Source: Tenodera sinensis (lineage: Eukaryota > Arthropoda > Insecta > Mantodea > Mantidae). From it: DNA of 64,000 bases. The notes beneath the pieces are model-generated. The model was not told where the DNA came from, did no database searches, and saw only the letters and a list, made by a program, of their open reading frames with translations. The position numbers were made by a program, and so were the translations under genes. Positions within the stretch are counted from its first letter, which is position 1. The number at the start of each line of letters is the position of its first letter. Where the stretch lies: assembly GCA_030765045.1 (NCBI GenBank), contig CM060964.1:150152705-150216704 (forward strand), read 5' to 3'. This document shows, in pieces, positions 46,043-56,869 of the stretch.

Positions 46043-47632
46043 CAGAGGCCGACAGAAGTATTCGAACGTAAAATATTTATCACTTTTATTATTTTAAAGC
46101 TACGCATACATAAATACAACTGGTACAAAATAAACTTGAGTCTTCCATTAAACATATACACTCATAAATAGCAACTGAAACTAATTTGCACTACAAGAAG
46201 AAATAAAACGGTTACTTTACATCTGGACATAAGTATTCGAACAGAGAACAGCTAGTATTTAGTTATCATCCCCTTTCTTTGAATTACAGCAGATAATCGT
46301 TTGGGCATTGTCTGTATGTGTTGTTTAGTGACTGCCGAGTCCATATTTCGCCACTCTGTTTGAAGAAGTTCTTTTAGACGGTCCTTGCTCCTGATGTGAT
46401 GCTTCCTCACAGGCTCCTAAAGCTCCTTCCAGATGTTCTCTATAGGATTTAAATCTGGAGATTGGGGTGGTGTCTTCAAAGTGTGAGGAGTGTTGTATAC
46501 TATCCAAAGCCTTACAATTTCAGCAGTATGCTTCGGATCATTGTCCTGCTGGAAGTAATAATCCTGCCCTAATCCCAGCTTCTCTGCACTCTTTTTAAGA
46601 TTGTTTTCAAGAATCCTCTTGTATCCAAATTTGTCCATGATACCATCTATGAACACCAGTTTCCCAAAGCCAGATGAAGCTATGCAACCCCATACCATCA
46701 CACTACTGCCACCATGTTTCACTGTAGCTACCATGTTCTTAGGTTCCCATTCTGTATTTGGCTGTCTCCACACTTTAAGTCGTCCATCACTCTTGTATAC
46801 GCAGAATTTGCTCTCGTCTGACCAGAGAACCTTATCCCAGAATTCTGTTGCTTTCACCACATACTGTTTAGCAAATTCTATACGCTTTTTCTTATTCACT
46901 TTATTAACATATGGTTTCTTCCTAGGAACGCGGGCATTGTACCCAGCACTATTTAAAACCCGTTCAACTGTTCTGGTGTGAACCACAGTGCCAGAATATT
47001 GCTCAAGGCATCCTCTAATCTCAGATGCAGTGACTCTCGGATTCTGCTTCACCATTTTTATTATTTGCCTCCTGTCTCTGGTGGTGAGTTTAGAAGGAGC
47101 GCCATTTCTAGGTTTATTTACCACAGTATTTGTCTGTTTGAAGCGTTGAATTATGTAGAACACTGTAGTTTTGCTTCTGTTAATGGTGTTGGCAATTTCA
47201 GAGAGAGATTTCTTCTGTTGGTACATATTGGTCACGATATTTCTCTCTGCCACCGTTGTCTCCTTACCTTTATGCCCCATATTACCTGAGTTCACAATCG
47301 GCTGAATAACTGTGAGCACACTGTCTCGAAGCACAGCATAAACACAACTGCTGTGTGGTAGGGGTGTGTAGGGTACGTCCAACCACCTTTCTCTCTGTTC
47401 GATTGGTTACGTTCGAATACTTATGTCTTCCAATAAGAGGGACAATAGAATAAATACAGTACAGATTGTGTAATAAATACATGCAAAGTGATATTTTATA
47501 TATTGTTTCTGAATACACAAAAGGTTAATGTTTACGTGTGCAACAATTCAACGCTGCCAAATAAGTATTACAGTACTTATAGTACGTGCAATGTTACATG
47601 TTATATTATTCGAATACTTCTGTCGGCCTCTG
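46043..47632 (-). mobile_element. Complete 1590-bp Tc1 element, IR/DR type, near-intact
   Basis: Left end CAGAGGCCGACAGAAGTATT at 46043 and the exact inverse ending at 47632, with TA on both sides (46041-46042, 47633-47634). A second, internal copy of the motif lies in each end: gacataagtattcgaac near 46228 and its inverse gttcgaatacttatgtc near 47411. This IR/DR arrangement, with two transposase-binding repeats per roughly 210-bp end, is that of Tc1-type elements such as Tc3 and Sleeping Beauty relatives. The transposase reads minus strand. Confidence 0.93.
46252..47280 (-). pseudogene. Tc1 transposase (DD34E), full length but for one stop codon
   Basis: ATG at 47280 opens MGHKGKETTVAERNIVTNMY. 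A paired-like DNA-binding region follows (KSLSEIANTINRSKTTVFYI, then SKLTTRDRRQIIKMVKQNPR), a basic stretch (RVPRKKPYVNKVNKKKR), and the nuclease: LWSDESKFCVY (Asp 1), GGSSVMVWGC, YYFQQDNDPKHT (Asp 2) and SPDLNPIENIWKEL (Glu), with 34 residues between Asp 2 and Glu. A TAG at 46417-46419 follows WKEL. Reading through it the same frame continues KHHIRSKDRLKELLQTEWRN to TAG at 46252, giving 342 codons, a normal length. No frameshift is present. I chose ATG 47280 over the upstream ATG at 47382 because Tc1 transposases begin near this motif and the extra part lies in the terminal repeat. Confidence 0.9.
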
Positions 47633-47639
47633 TACATTT

Positions 47640-48548
47640 CAGAAAAGAGACATTTAGCTGCAGTTACTTATACTTTTTCTGTTTAAGGTTCAAAGCTTGT
47701 GTTACTAATAATAATATATCATGATGTCATGCAAGTTCTGCATAAAAATAACAATTACAAGAGTCTACATCAGAATTAGGACTGCATGAAAATTGTTCAA
47801 AAGATTTTTGCTGATGACCTAGCAGTTGAGTGCCTTAAAAACCTAACCTCCAAATGCCTTTTCTTTAGAATTAAACAAACAATGAGTTCATTCTGGAGTT
47901 ATGGTGATATAACATGATAGTACTGCTATACAATAAAAAAATGGAAAAATATATTGCAGTTGGCAGGATCAACAATTCAAGCTACCTCCATATACCTAAT
48001 AAATCTCAAGTTGAACCTGTTGCTGAATGTTCTAAGCTATGCATGGTTATGCTGACCGTCAAAGAAAACAGTTCTTAGAAGTGTGTAGAAAAGCTTAAAA
48101 AGCTCAAAATTTCAGAGTAGCTGAGTTACTACCCAGATTAGCTTCTGGTAAAAATATAAGTAGCTAAACTAATAGGAAATGTCAACTCAGGCAATAAAAA
48201 TTCTGAGTATAAGGATCATAATGCAAGAAGTATGTAAAATACAATGGCGATGATACTTTAGCCATGATGATGGATGCAAGATTAACTCAGTATTTTTGAG
48301 AATACATGCAAAACATAGAAATGTAGGTTTATATACAACATATAATAAAGATAGAGGTGCAAAACTTCATTGGTAATATTACTATGGTAGAAGAATGTGC
48401 TGAAGTGGATTTGCAGTCTATTAGGTCATACAGTCAGATGAGTTATGCAGAGCTGTATAACAATTCATCACCTGTTTCTGTAACAGAAACTTTGAGGTTA
48501 TTTAGTAACTGAGAAAGGGATGGCACACAGGACCAAAATACAAATAGT
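47640..48548. other. Sequence between the two Tc1 elements, nothing recognised
   Basis: About 900 bp of AT-rich non-coding sequence. Confidence 0.45.
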
Positions 48549-48550
48549 TA

Positions 48551-50187
48551 CACACATGGACAAAAGTATTCGTACAGAGGAAAATTATGTGCATTTTTGT
48601 TTATTGCTACATAAATATGGCACATGGGCAAAATTGCCTTAACTAGAATTATAAACAGTACCTCAGTGTACAATATTAACAACAAAAATCCTATACAAGT
48701 ATAATTATATAAAATAAAAATATATCTTCTCTATGAATAGGAATTTTTGGCCGGACATAACTATTCGTACACATTCTGTTATCAGTATATAAATAACATA
48801 AAAGGATTTATTTTCATGTTGTTCAGTTGCAAGTTTGCTTGCCTCTTCTATGTATAATCTCTCTGAATCTATGTGGCATAGAATATACTAAGCATTTTGT
48901 GATTTCTGACCCAATAAGTTGCCATTCCATTTGAAGTAGCTGTTTCAATTGAGTTTTGTTTGTTATATAATGTTTTCTAATCCTGGTCTCTAATTCATCC
49001 CACATATGTTCGTTTGGGTTAGTATCAGGAGACTGTGGAGGTGTTTTCAATGTGTGGGGGGTGTTGTATAGCAGCCACAGACGAACAATTTGTGCTGTAT
49101 GTTTGGGCTGTTGTCCTGTTGAAAGTAATATCCCAGAGAAAGGCCTAATTTGTCAGTGCTTTTCTTAAGATTTTCTTTCAGGATGTTCAAGTACATGTAT
49201 TTGTCCATATTTCCTTCTATGAAAAGCAATCCCCCTACACCTGAAGCAGTCATACACCCCACACAGGATCACACCACCACCTCCATGCTTTACTGTTGTC
49301 ATAAGTTTCTTCTCCTCGAGCTCTGTATTAGGTTTTCTCCAAACCAAAATGCGCCCATATTGCGAAAAATATTAAATTTACTTTCATCTGTGAACAACAC
49401 ATCCCAAAACTCACTATCTTTCTGCACAAACTCTTTTGCAAGCTCTTCATCCTATTAAGTCTACTAATGTAGGTTTTTTTTCCTTGGTACCCTAGCTCGG
49501 TATCCATCTCGACGAAGGACCCGTCTTACTGTAGGTGAAGATACTGGATTGTGAAAATATTCAGCTAGTTGTACTGCTATTTCTGATGAAGTTATTTTAG
49601 GGTTTTTTTAAATTAAATTAATCATCTACCTCTGCTCTCTTGCTGTAAATTTCTGTGAACGTCCGCTTCTTTTATTGTTAATCATCACTGTTTTGCCTTT
49701 GAAACTATTTACTATACTTTGTATACTAGTTCGGCTTCTCCCAACTGAGTTTGCAATCTCGGAATATGATTTTCCTTGATTATGAAGCCTGAGAATAATT
49801 TTTCTCCCTTCAACAGATGTTTCCTTCTGTATTTTTTTTTCCATTTTAACTAAACTGTATCTATCAGTACAACTAGTCTGTGTCGCGGGGTGTGTACTAC
49901 TCAACTGAACCAGCCAAACAAGGGTCACCCTGTTTACTCGTGTGTCAACTAGGACAGTAACTAACTGTACGAACACTTCTGTCCGGGCATTAATCCATGT
50001 AGACAAACAGAGGCTCATCCTATGCTTTTATTATACACAGTAGCAGGACGTTTGCAATATGTCTGCATGGTGGGCATTCCAATATATTACCTAGAAATAA
50101 AATTGATACCCAATAAACATTATTATACGTAATAACTGCTATGATATTCTTAACATGGTTGTGTATGAATACTTTTGTCCATGTGTG
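48551..50187 (-). mobile_element. Complete-ended 1637-bp Tc1 element, IR/DR type, decayed
   Basis: Left end CACACATGGACAAAAGTATT at 48551 and its exact inverse ending at 50187, with TA on both sides (48549-48550, 50188-50189). Inner copies of the motif lie near 48752 (ccggacataactattcgtac) and, inverted, near 49975 (gaacacttctgtccggg). Ends differ from those of the 46043 element, so it is a separate Tc1 lineage in the same orientation 920 bp away. Confidence 0.92.
48823..49844 (-). pseudogene. Tc1 transposase (DD34E), several frameshifts
   Basis: ATG at 49844 opens MEKKIQKETSVEGRKIILRL, HNQGKSYSEIANSVGRSRTS (helix-turn-helix), GRSQKFTAREQR then stop. Later blocks lie in different frames: LFTDESKFNIF (Asp 1), VWRKPNTELEEKK, GCMTASGVGGLLFIEGNMDK, YYFQQDNSPNI (Asp 2), TPPQSPDTNPNEHMWDEL (Glu) and a C-terminus ending RRGKQTCN. 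All three catalytic residues survive but no continuous frame does. Confidence 0.88.
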
Positions 50188-50189
50188 TA

Positions 50190-51043
50190 TTTACAGGAGA
50201 AGAGAATAGTTCTGTAGCAACATGTTTTTCACATCATGTGTGTCTCTACATGTAGAGAAAAAAGGCAATTCTAATGTGGAAGTATACTGGAGAAACTCTT
50301 CTATTCCCTTCATGCAAATACTAAAGGCCTATCTATACACGTTAAACAGAACTATTAAATGAAGGGGTTCCTTGTGTAAAGGACCAGATTGCCACTATTG
50401 TGCCCACAGCAGTCATGTTACATAACAGATTACAAATTAAACTTGAGTTGATGTTGACAATGAAGATGGCAAAATTTGTAATGTTATTGTTGGAATTAAA
50501 TAAGCTCAAGTGTTTATATCTGTAGTTCAACACCAAAAGAAATCTATCATAAGGGCTTACTACTTCTTAAAAGCAATTCTACATGCCATGTCTATTATGC
50601 ATTCCACAAGGCTGATCCAGTTATGAAAAGTAGACAAACCAAAGGTAGATGTACTCTGTTCTGTTGTGTGATGTGAATATGATGAAACATGAACGTCGGC
50701 AGACTTTTTTCCGGGGGGGGGGGGGGGGGGGGGGGCAAATGTTAGAATTTTGCAATCAGATAATATTAATTCATTATTTTGTTGACAAAAGTTATAGTAT
50801 TTGTTGCGGATAACCGTATAAATTTGCGCTAAATAGAAATTGTTCTTTGCATAAAAATTAAAATAATAGTTTAATAGTCAGCACATTAAGTTCATTAATT
50901 TCCAAGGGGGGACCACGGCCCTCCCTTGCCCCCCCTTCGCGACGCCCATGTGATGAAACTTTTGAACAGCTTCCTTAATACAATAGTTTCCCTAAAACTT
51001 GCTATGCAGTTATTAATAATAAAGCAAATGTGTTAAGCCAACA
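50190..51043. other. Intron sequence with a 23-base G run
   Basis: 50713-50735 is an unbroken run of G. Otherwise nothing recognised. Confidence 0.5.
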
Positions 51044-51053
51044 AACCTATCCA

Positions 51054-51303
51054 ATTCTAAAGTAAGAACAAATTAGAAACTAAAAACTTAATTTATCTTA
51101 GTAATGTTGTAGGCTATTTTTTCAACCACTGACTCGAGTTTCAAGTTCTTGAGACAACTTAAACTCGAGTCAGTGGTTGAAAAAATAACCTAGTGCATTA
51201 CTAAGAGACAACTTGAAACTCGAGTCAGTGGCTGAAAAAATAACCTACAACATTACTAAGGTAAGTAAAGTTTTTAGTTTCTAATTTGTTCTTACTTTAG
51301 AAT
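51054..51303. repeat. Foldback palindrome, about 95-bp arms, inner segment duplicated
   Basis: The left arm (attctaaagtaagaacaaat, tagaaactaaaaactt, agtaatgttgtaggcta, ttttttcaaccactgactcg) is repeated in inverse at 51208-51303. The inner part of the right arm occurs twice in tandem (about 51151-51204 and 51206-51260). Identical 12-mers aaacctatccaa lie outside it at 51044-51055 and 51343-51354. It is a foldback/MITE-like element of unknown superfamily. Confidence 0.85.
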
Positions 51304-51309
51304 CTTGTT

Positions 51310-52570
51310 GCTTCACTGTTAATAGCTTCAATTTTCCTTAATTAAACCTATCCAAGCTCGAAAAGTATATATTTTTTGGAGAAGTCAAAGTTAAAAATTC
51401 AACAAAAATTATTTTTTAAACCAATTGTGTTAAAAGCATATTGCTTAGCAAACTTATTGTGTAGATCAATAATGAATATAAATCTGAAATTGTATTTAAC
51501 AGTTGTGAATGTTGCTACGTAAGGTGCACTGTTTTTACTAAATAATGTAGATTTGTGGTTTAAAACACGGAATGGCTTAAATCTTATATGCACCAAACTT
51601 TGCAACTCACTTCTCTATACCTACATACATATACAAAATGTGCTAAAAAATTCAAAAAGCTTAGAAAAACACTGGGTTTACAGCTCTTCTGCTATTGTTT
51701 TAATAGATCTCAAATGCAACAAACTCGCAACACCTTGGTTTGTGGCAGCCATTTGCTATATGCTAACTTTTGTTAAGCAGCTTAACACAGGAGTAAGGGA
51801 ATGTTAAGTTGGCAGCAAGTTTAAGCTAACAATGTTCAATGAGACAGAAAATGTAAATGTCACTTCAAAATTGTGTTTAAATTTAACATTGGTTAGTGAA
51901 ACTGCTTGTTATAAGATTCAACTTAACCTCTTTTCTGGAGATATCACCATAACCTGAGAAGAAAATAATTTTTAGATGGAATAAACAACTATGATTCAAG
52001 ACTTGTGGCATTGGATATCATTGACATCAGTGTTTATTCAATTGCTTATATCTTGGGTTACAGGCCACCTAAAATATTGCTTCTTGGATGGTGGGCCTCC
52101 AAATTTCCAACTTTTTTCAGTGGAAAATAATGGGGGATTGCTGGATTTTTTGAATGCAAAGAGAAGCTTGAAAAGCAACTGTTGTGCTAGACAGCTTGTT
52201 AACAAAACAAGCAACTTTGTCTCTGTAGTATAGATTGCTTGCACTTGCTCAGGTTTGTCTAGCTTCACTTCGTGTGCCTTCTTGCTTCATATGCACCTCA
52301 ATAGAAGCATATTAAACCATATTTTTGAAGTAGAGGTTAAAGAAGACACAAAAATACACTAAAAATTAAATAAGCATGCTTGATTGCTTAATAATTAGAT
52401 CTGTATAACTGACCTTTTATATATTAAATCAATATTGACTGCATCAAAGATGTCTGTGATGGCTTTAGAAAATGGTTGTTTCAATAAATTCAGTTAGAAA
52501 TAATTGCTGAATGCCAAAGTTTGCTAATGCTGATAGAGCCTTTTTGTAAAATTGTGTTCCTTGTGAGAGA
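51310..52570. other. Intron sequence, nothing recognised
   Basis: Short chance ORFs only. Confidence 0.4.
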
Positions 52571-52571
52571 T

Positions 52572-52712
52572 TTAATTCCCTTCAGACATGAAAACCTCAG
52601 AAAGGTTGGATCCGACTGAAAAATTCAATGCCATAGTCAGGATTTGAACCTGGATCTTCCAGTCTCTTTCCGGTTGCTCTAACCACTGAGCTGCCAGAAC
52701 AACATTAAATTC
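52572..52712 (-). mobile_element. tRNA-derived SINE (family C), copy 1
   Basis: On the minus strand it opens ctggcagctcagtggttaga (A-box tggcagctcag) and has ccaggttcaaatcctgacta (B-box ggttcaaatcc), then ggcattgaatttttcagtcg and a short body. It has better A/B-box agreement than the other families but no closed acceptor stem, so it is not a tRNA gene. Confidence 0.7.
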
Positions 52713-52904
52713 TCCAACTAACTCTTATTTTTTCCAGTAACCCACAAGGAGATCTTAAATTCATATGAGATAACATATCCTAATGGCGACTTATAAATTG
52801 GAAGCACTTTAAGTCCCAGGCTTACATAGTTTAACCAACTGTGGGGTCAATCAATGGCAATTAATTGTTTTATCACCCGAGTCGAGTGTAGGATAAACTC
52901 AGAA

Positions 52905-52990
52905 TGAGACTGAAAAATTCAATGCCATAGCTGGGATTGGAACCACAGATCTTCTGGTTCCTGTCCAGTTGCTCTAATCACATTAAATTC
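52905..52990 (-). mobile_element. tRNA-derived SINE (family C), truncated copy 2
   Basis: Repeats gactgaaaaattcaatgcca, then atagctgggattggaacca, and ttgctctaatcac, parallel to 52610-52690, 300 bp away. The A-box half is lost. Confidence 0.65.
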
Positions 52991-52994
52991 TACA

Positions 52995-55640
52995 ACTGAC
53001 TTACCATATACTTGGGTAGGAGTGCTGCAGAAGAATACTGTAGTTATGCTCAGTAAATTTAGTGCAGTCTGCAAGGGTGGTAATGTCATGGGGTTCCACA
53101 GCCAGGAATGTAAATTCAAAAATATTCAAAATTTTTTGCTAAGCTGGTTGGATTTCCTGTTTGAGCTCTTGTTATTCATTATAGTCTCAAACACAAGTTT
53201 CCATTTTTTCCCAGTCTGTCACAGCCAATAATTTTGATTTGGAGCACCAGAACATTTCTGGCTGGCTTTTTGCAGAATGCTGAAAGAATGACTTCAACCC
53301 ACTAAGACTTACAAGAAATATGTGACTTTTAGATATGTAATTTAAATTTTTTCATAGGCTCAACTAGTGAGCTAAGCAATACACAAAAAGAGATTGAGGT
53401 GCTTTGCCTTTAACTCTTCTTAACTCCCCATTTAAATGACCTGAGATTATGCTTGCGCCGTCACAACAGAAGATGATTATTTAGCTTTATAGCCAATTTC
53501 AGAGAGAACTTGATCCAGAAAATGGAACAGTGCTTGTACAAATCTACCTACCAGTGAAACTCTAGAAAATGCTCAACAAGAATTCCTTCAGAAATAATGT
53601 ACTTCATTATACAGGATATTGTTATGTGTGTGTGTTTTCAATCTCAATGGAGTAGAAATCTTCCATGAACTTCACTTTTCATATGGTCTCATAAGTAATC
53701 TGATATTTAATCTATGACTTTATTTTGTATTGTCTTGGAATCACACTTGGATACACCTACCCTTTTCCAAAGTGATGTTTAATCAAGCAAGGTTTCAACA
53801 TGAATAATGTCAAAAGTTCTTTGAAATTTCTTCTGTTTACTAGAACACTTCTTCATTGTGGTTCCTAAATGCTAATTCTTGTTTGCTTATGCATAAAGCT
53901 GTTTCACAATTTCAAAAACAGCCAATTTATGTGAAACTTTTTATTGTACTGAATAAGTAATAAACTGGAATTCTTCTTAAGAACATCAGGAACTCTGCTT
54001 CTATTTTTCAGATATGTGTTGATTTGCAGTTGGCATTTCAGAGGTTGTGCAGAATCTTTAGAGTTTGTGTTCTATTCTTGAACTCTAAAAATCCATTCCT
54101 AATCCTTAAATTCTGATTGTAGCTAAATAATAACCAGCAGGAGAAAAATAGGTTTTCTACATAGACATGAAAATTAAAAAAACAATGTCCTTTGAAATTA
54201 GACTGTAAGACTTTTCATATTTTCCATTCCTGATGCTATATTTAATGGCGTGACAGGTCATTCAGTCCTCATTACATATCTTTCATATTTTTCTCTCTGC
54301 CAGGACAATAAGTTACAAACAATGCCATTGATTCAACATGTTTCATTCACATTTAACACTAGCACTAACATGTATACATCTGCACAAGAGGCACTATGGG
54401 GAGCTTTAGCAGGGAAAAAGTTTAATGGTTTCATGCCTTTATTGTGCAAGGGTTTTTTGATCCCTGCAGAGTAGATTTTGGGACGTAGATTACTGGAAAC
54501 ATCCCTTCACTAATACAGTAAAGGTATAGTTTGGTGCAAGAATATGACATGATGTTGTCATGGCAATCATTTGTTTGTTAAGTGATTCTTTTCAACAATG
54601 TGATCCCTGTATGTTCTATTGTCCAAATATAGCACGCAAGGAGAGAGAGGGAGCCATCTTTATTTCTTTGTCTCTTCCCTGGAGGTAGCAGTGACACTCA
54701 AGATATACACTTATAGCATGTGTACAAATAATGGCGATTTAGATGGAAAGTAAACCATTCTGGTTTTTTTAATATTGACAATTTACTTTCAATTTTTAGG
54801 GAAGGGACCCTACACTGGCTCAATTTCTGAAGATTTCATTTGAAATGCTTGAAAGAAATGTACAGGAATTAAACACTACCTAGTGAAAGTTAATATTCTT
54901 TCCATAATAGGATAACATAATCACTAAGAAATTCTAATACCAGTGCTTGGAGCAACCATCACCATATCCCTCAAATATGAATTGTCTTGTCCATGCGCAA
55001 GAGAAGCAAATGTTTGCTAAACTTGTCCTCTTTCAAAAGATAGTTTGCAAATCTATGAAACAGAGAAGCAAACTGCTCTTAAGCTTTTTCAGTGTATTCA
55101 TTGAGAATTTCCTGTGGTTTAAAGAATTACATTATGCCACTTCCACACAGTTAGGGTTGTAATTACACTGCATTAATTTTATAACAAATGGTTCTGAATG
55201 TTACAAGGCATACTTTTCTGTCTATGGAACACCTATTTAATGAATAAACATACAGTATGTAGAGGCAGAATAAATATACAGATTGATATAATGAATTGCA
55301 GGACCAGCAAGAAAATATTTGTATAATTCTTTTTATTTATGTGAATAACTAGTTGCAAACTTGGGTCAAATTTATTATAAAGTAGCACATTCCTGAATGT
55401 GTCAACAAGTGGCAACATGTAGCCAATGCATAAATTTTGATTTCATGTTTGACTGTCATTATGAATTACCACTGGGTATAGTTGTAAGAATACTAATAAT
55501 ATGCCATAACATCCAGTTCACACATTTTGTTGCTTTAATAGTAATGCAAATTGAGTTTAAATCAAAGTTGTTTATTTCATGTTACCTTTGTGTTCCATAT
55601 TTATTGTGAAAGACAATGTGGTGCATGTTTATAATAGTAC
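52995..55640. other. Intron sequence, nothing recognised
   Basis: AT-rich. No coding, terminal-repeat or tRNA-like signals stood out. Confidence 0.4.
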
Positions 55641-55647
55641 AACAGAC

Positions 55648-55855
55648 TAAGCGGCCTGGGTTCGATCCCAGGGACCCGCATGTGGTATTCGTGGTGGACG
55701 AAGCGGTGTCAGGGCGGGTTTTGTACAGGTGCTCCGGTTTCCCCTGCCATCTCATTCCACCGGTGCTCCATCTTCATTCCATGTATCATCAGTGTCACCG
55801 CCTGTGGTGCCGTAGTAGTAAAAGCGGGCGTTAAACACAACAACACACAGCACAA
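55648..55855 (+). mobile_element. tRNA-derived SINE (family B), 5'-truncated copy
   Basis: gcggcctgggttcgatccca carries a perfect B-box, followed by gggacccgcatgtggtattc, gtggtggacgaagcggtgtc, agggcgggttttgtacaggt, then a tail gcgggcgttaaacacaac with acac repeats. Same body as the minus-strand copy at 23053-23376; the A-box part is missing here. Confidence 0.75.
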
Positions 55856-55859
55856 CAGA

Positions 55860-56700
55860 AATAATATTAATACATCTGCATATTTGATAAAATACATAGC
55901 TGCTTTAACACCTTGGACAACATGAGTTGGTTTCACTTAACTGCATCATTGGAGTTGTCCAGAATGACATTGCATCTGATATCTTCTAATTGAATAGAAA
56001 ATTTGCTGACAAAATTGCAAACAAATGCTCTTGCTATGTCCTATTTGAAAATTACCCCACAATGTAGCATTGTCATCTACACATTTAGCTAACAAAATGA
56101 TCATTTGTGTTTATTATATTTCAAATGGTAGAACACTGTAGTCTAATTTTGGGACCTTCTTTCTAGAAAGGCTTATTAGTGTGTTGGCAAAGTTTCATGA
56201 AATTTTGTGGATTAACAATATGTATCCTCAAACAGAGATGAAGTTTTAAGTAATGTTTGCTTAAAGGTCTATAGGTAACTTCCTTAAAAAATTAGTACTA
56301 AGTAATAGTTTTTAGAATCCATACCAAATTTCAGAGTGGAATTATAATTCAGGGCAGTACAGATGAGTTTTTTTTTGATATGACTAAACTTAATAATTCT
56401 TGCATGGATACAGGAGTAATTTTTTCTATTACTTTTAATTTGGCTACTAAACTAAGCTAAGTTTCCATAGTTTTGTCAGTAATGAATTGTGGTGGTTTGA
56501 TAGATATAAGACAGAGAAAATGTGCCCATATTATCAAATCCATCCCTTTAAAGCCAATGAGACAATATTTCCTTTGTTCTCAACTTCCAAGTTTGGGTCT
56601 GTTGGTTCATAACTGAATTTTGTCAAAAATCATTATGATATGACAAGGAAAAAATAACTGCAAATATATGTATATAGTGGCAGCATATTTTGAACATGTT
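55860..56700. other. Intron sequence upstream of exon 2, nothing recognised
   Basis: AT-rich with no repeat ends seen. It is the last part of the large intron. Confidence 0.4.
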
Positions 56701-56715
56701 CCTCTTATCTCCTAG

Positions 56716-56865
56716 GGACCCAGTCCTCAAGTATACCCAAGAAGGCTCACACCTTACCCAGCTCCAGCCATGCACATGTCACAAAAAAGGCAGCAGCAAG
56801 GTTATCCCAACCCTGGAATGGGTCCAGCAATGCAACCAGGATTTGCTTCTTCCGGAGCACCACAG
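56716..56865 (+). CDS. Internal coding exon, Pro/Gln/Met-rich ZMIZ/tonalli-like coregulator (partial)
   Basis: This is a 50-codon open exon after a strong acceptor with a pyrimidine tract (tgttcctcttatctcctag ending at 56715), followed by a CAG/gtacat donor. It reads GPSPQVYPRRLTPYPAPAMH, then MSQKRQQQGYPNPGMG, then PAMQPGFASSGAPQ. The RRLTPYP...MH...KR core is more constrained than the first exon and is the best query for naming the gene. Phase is 0 at both ends, so it joins the 18883-19191 exon in frame. No start or stop codon of the gene lies in the window, so both exons are internal. Any SP-RING zinc finger (expected if this is a ZMIZ homologue) must lie beyond the right edge. Function as a nuclear SUMO-ligase-like coactivator is inferred from that family resemblance only. 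Confidence 0.7.
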
Positions 56866-56869
56866 GTAC

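Noticed and set aside
47281..47382. Upstream ATG extension of the Tc1 transposase (MDVPYTPLPH...)
   Set aside because: It lies in or next to the inner terminal repeat and lacks family resemblance; the start at 47280 fits Tc1 transposases.
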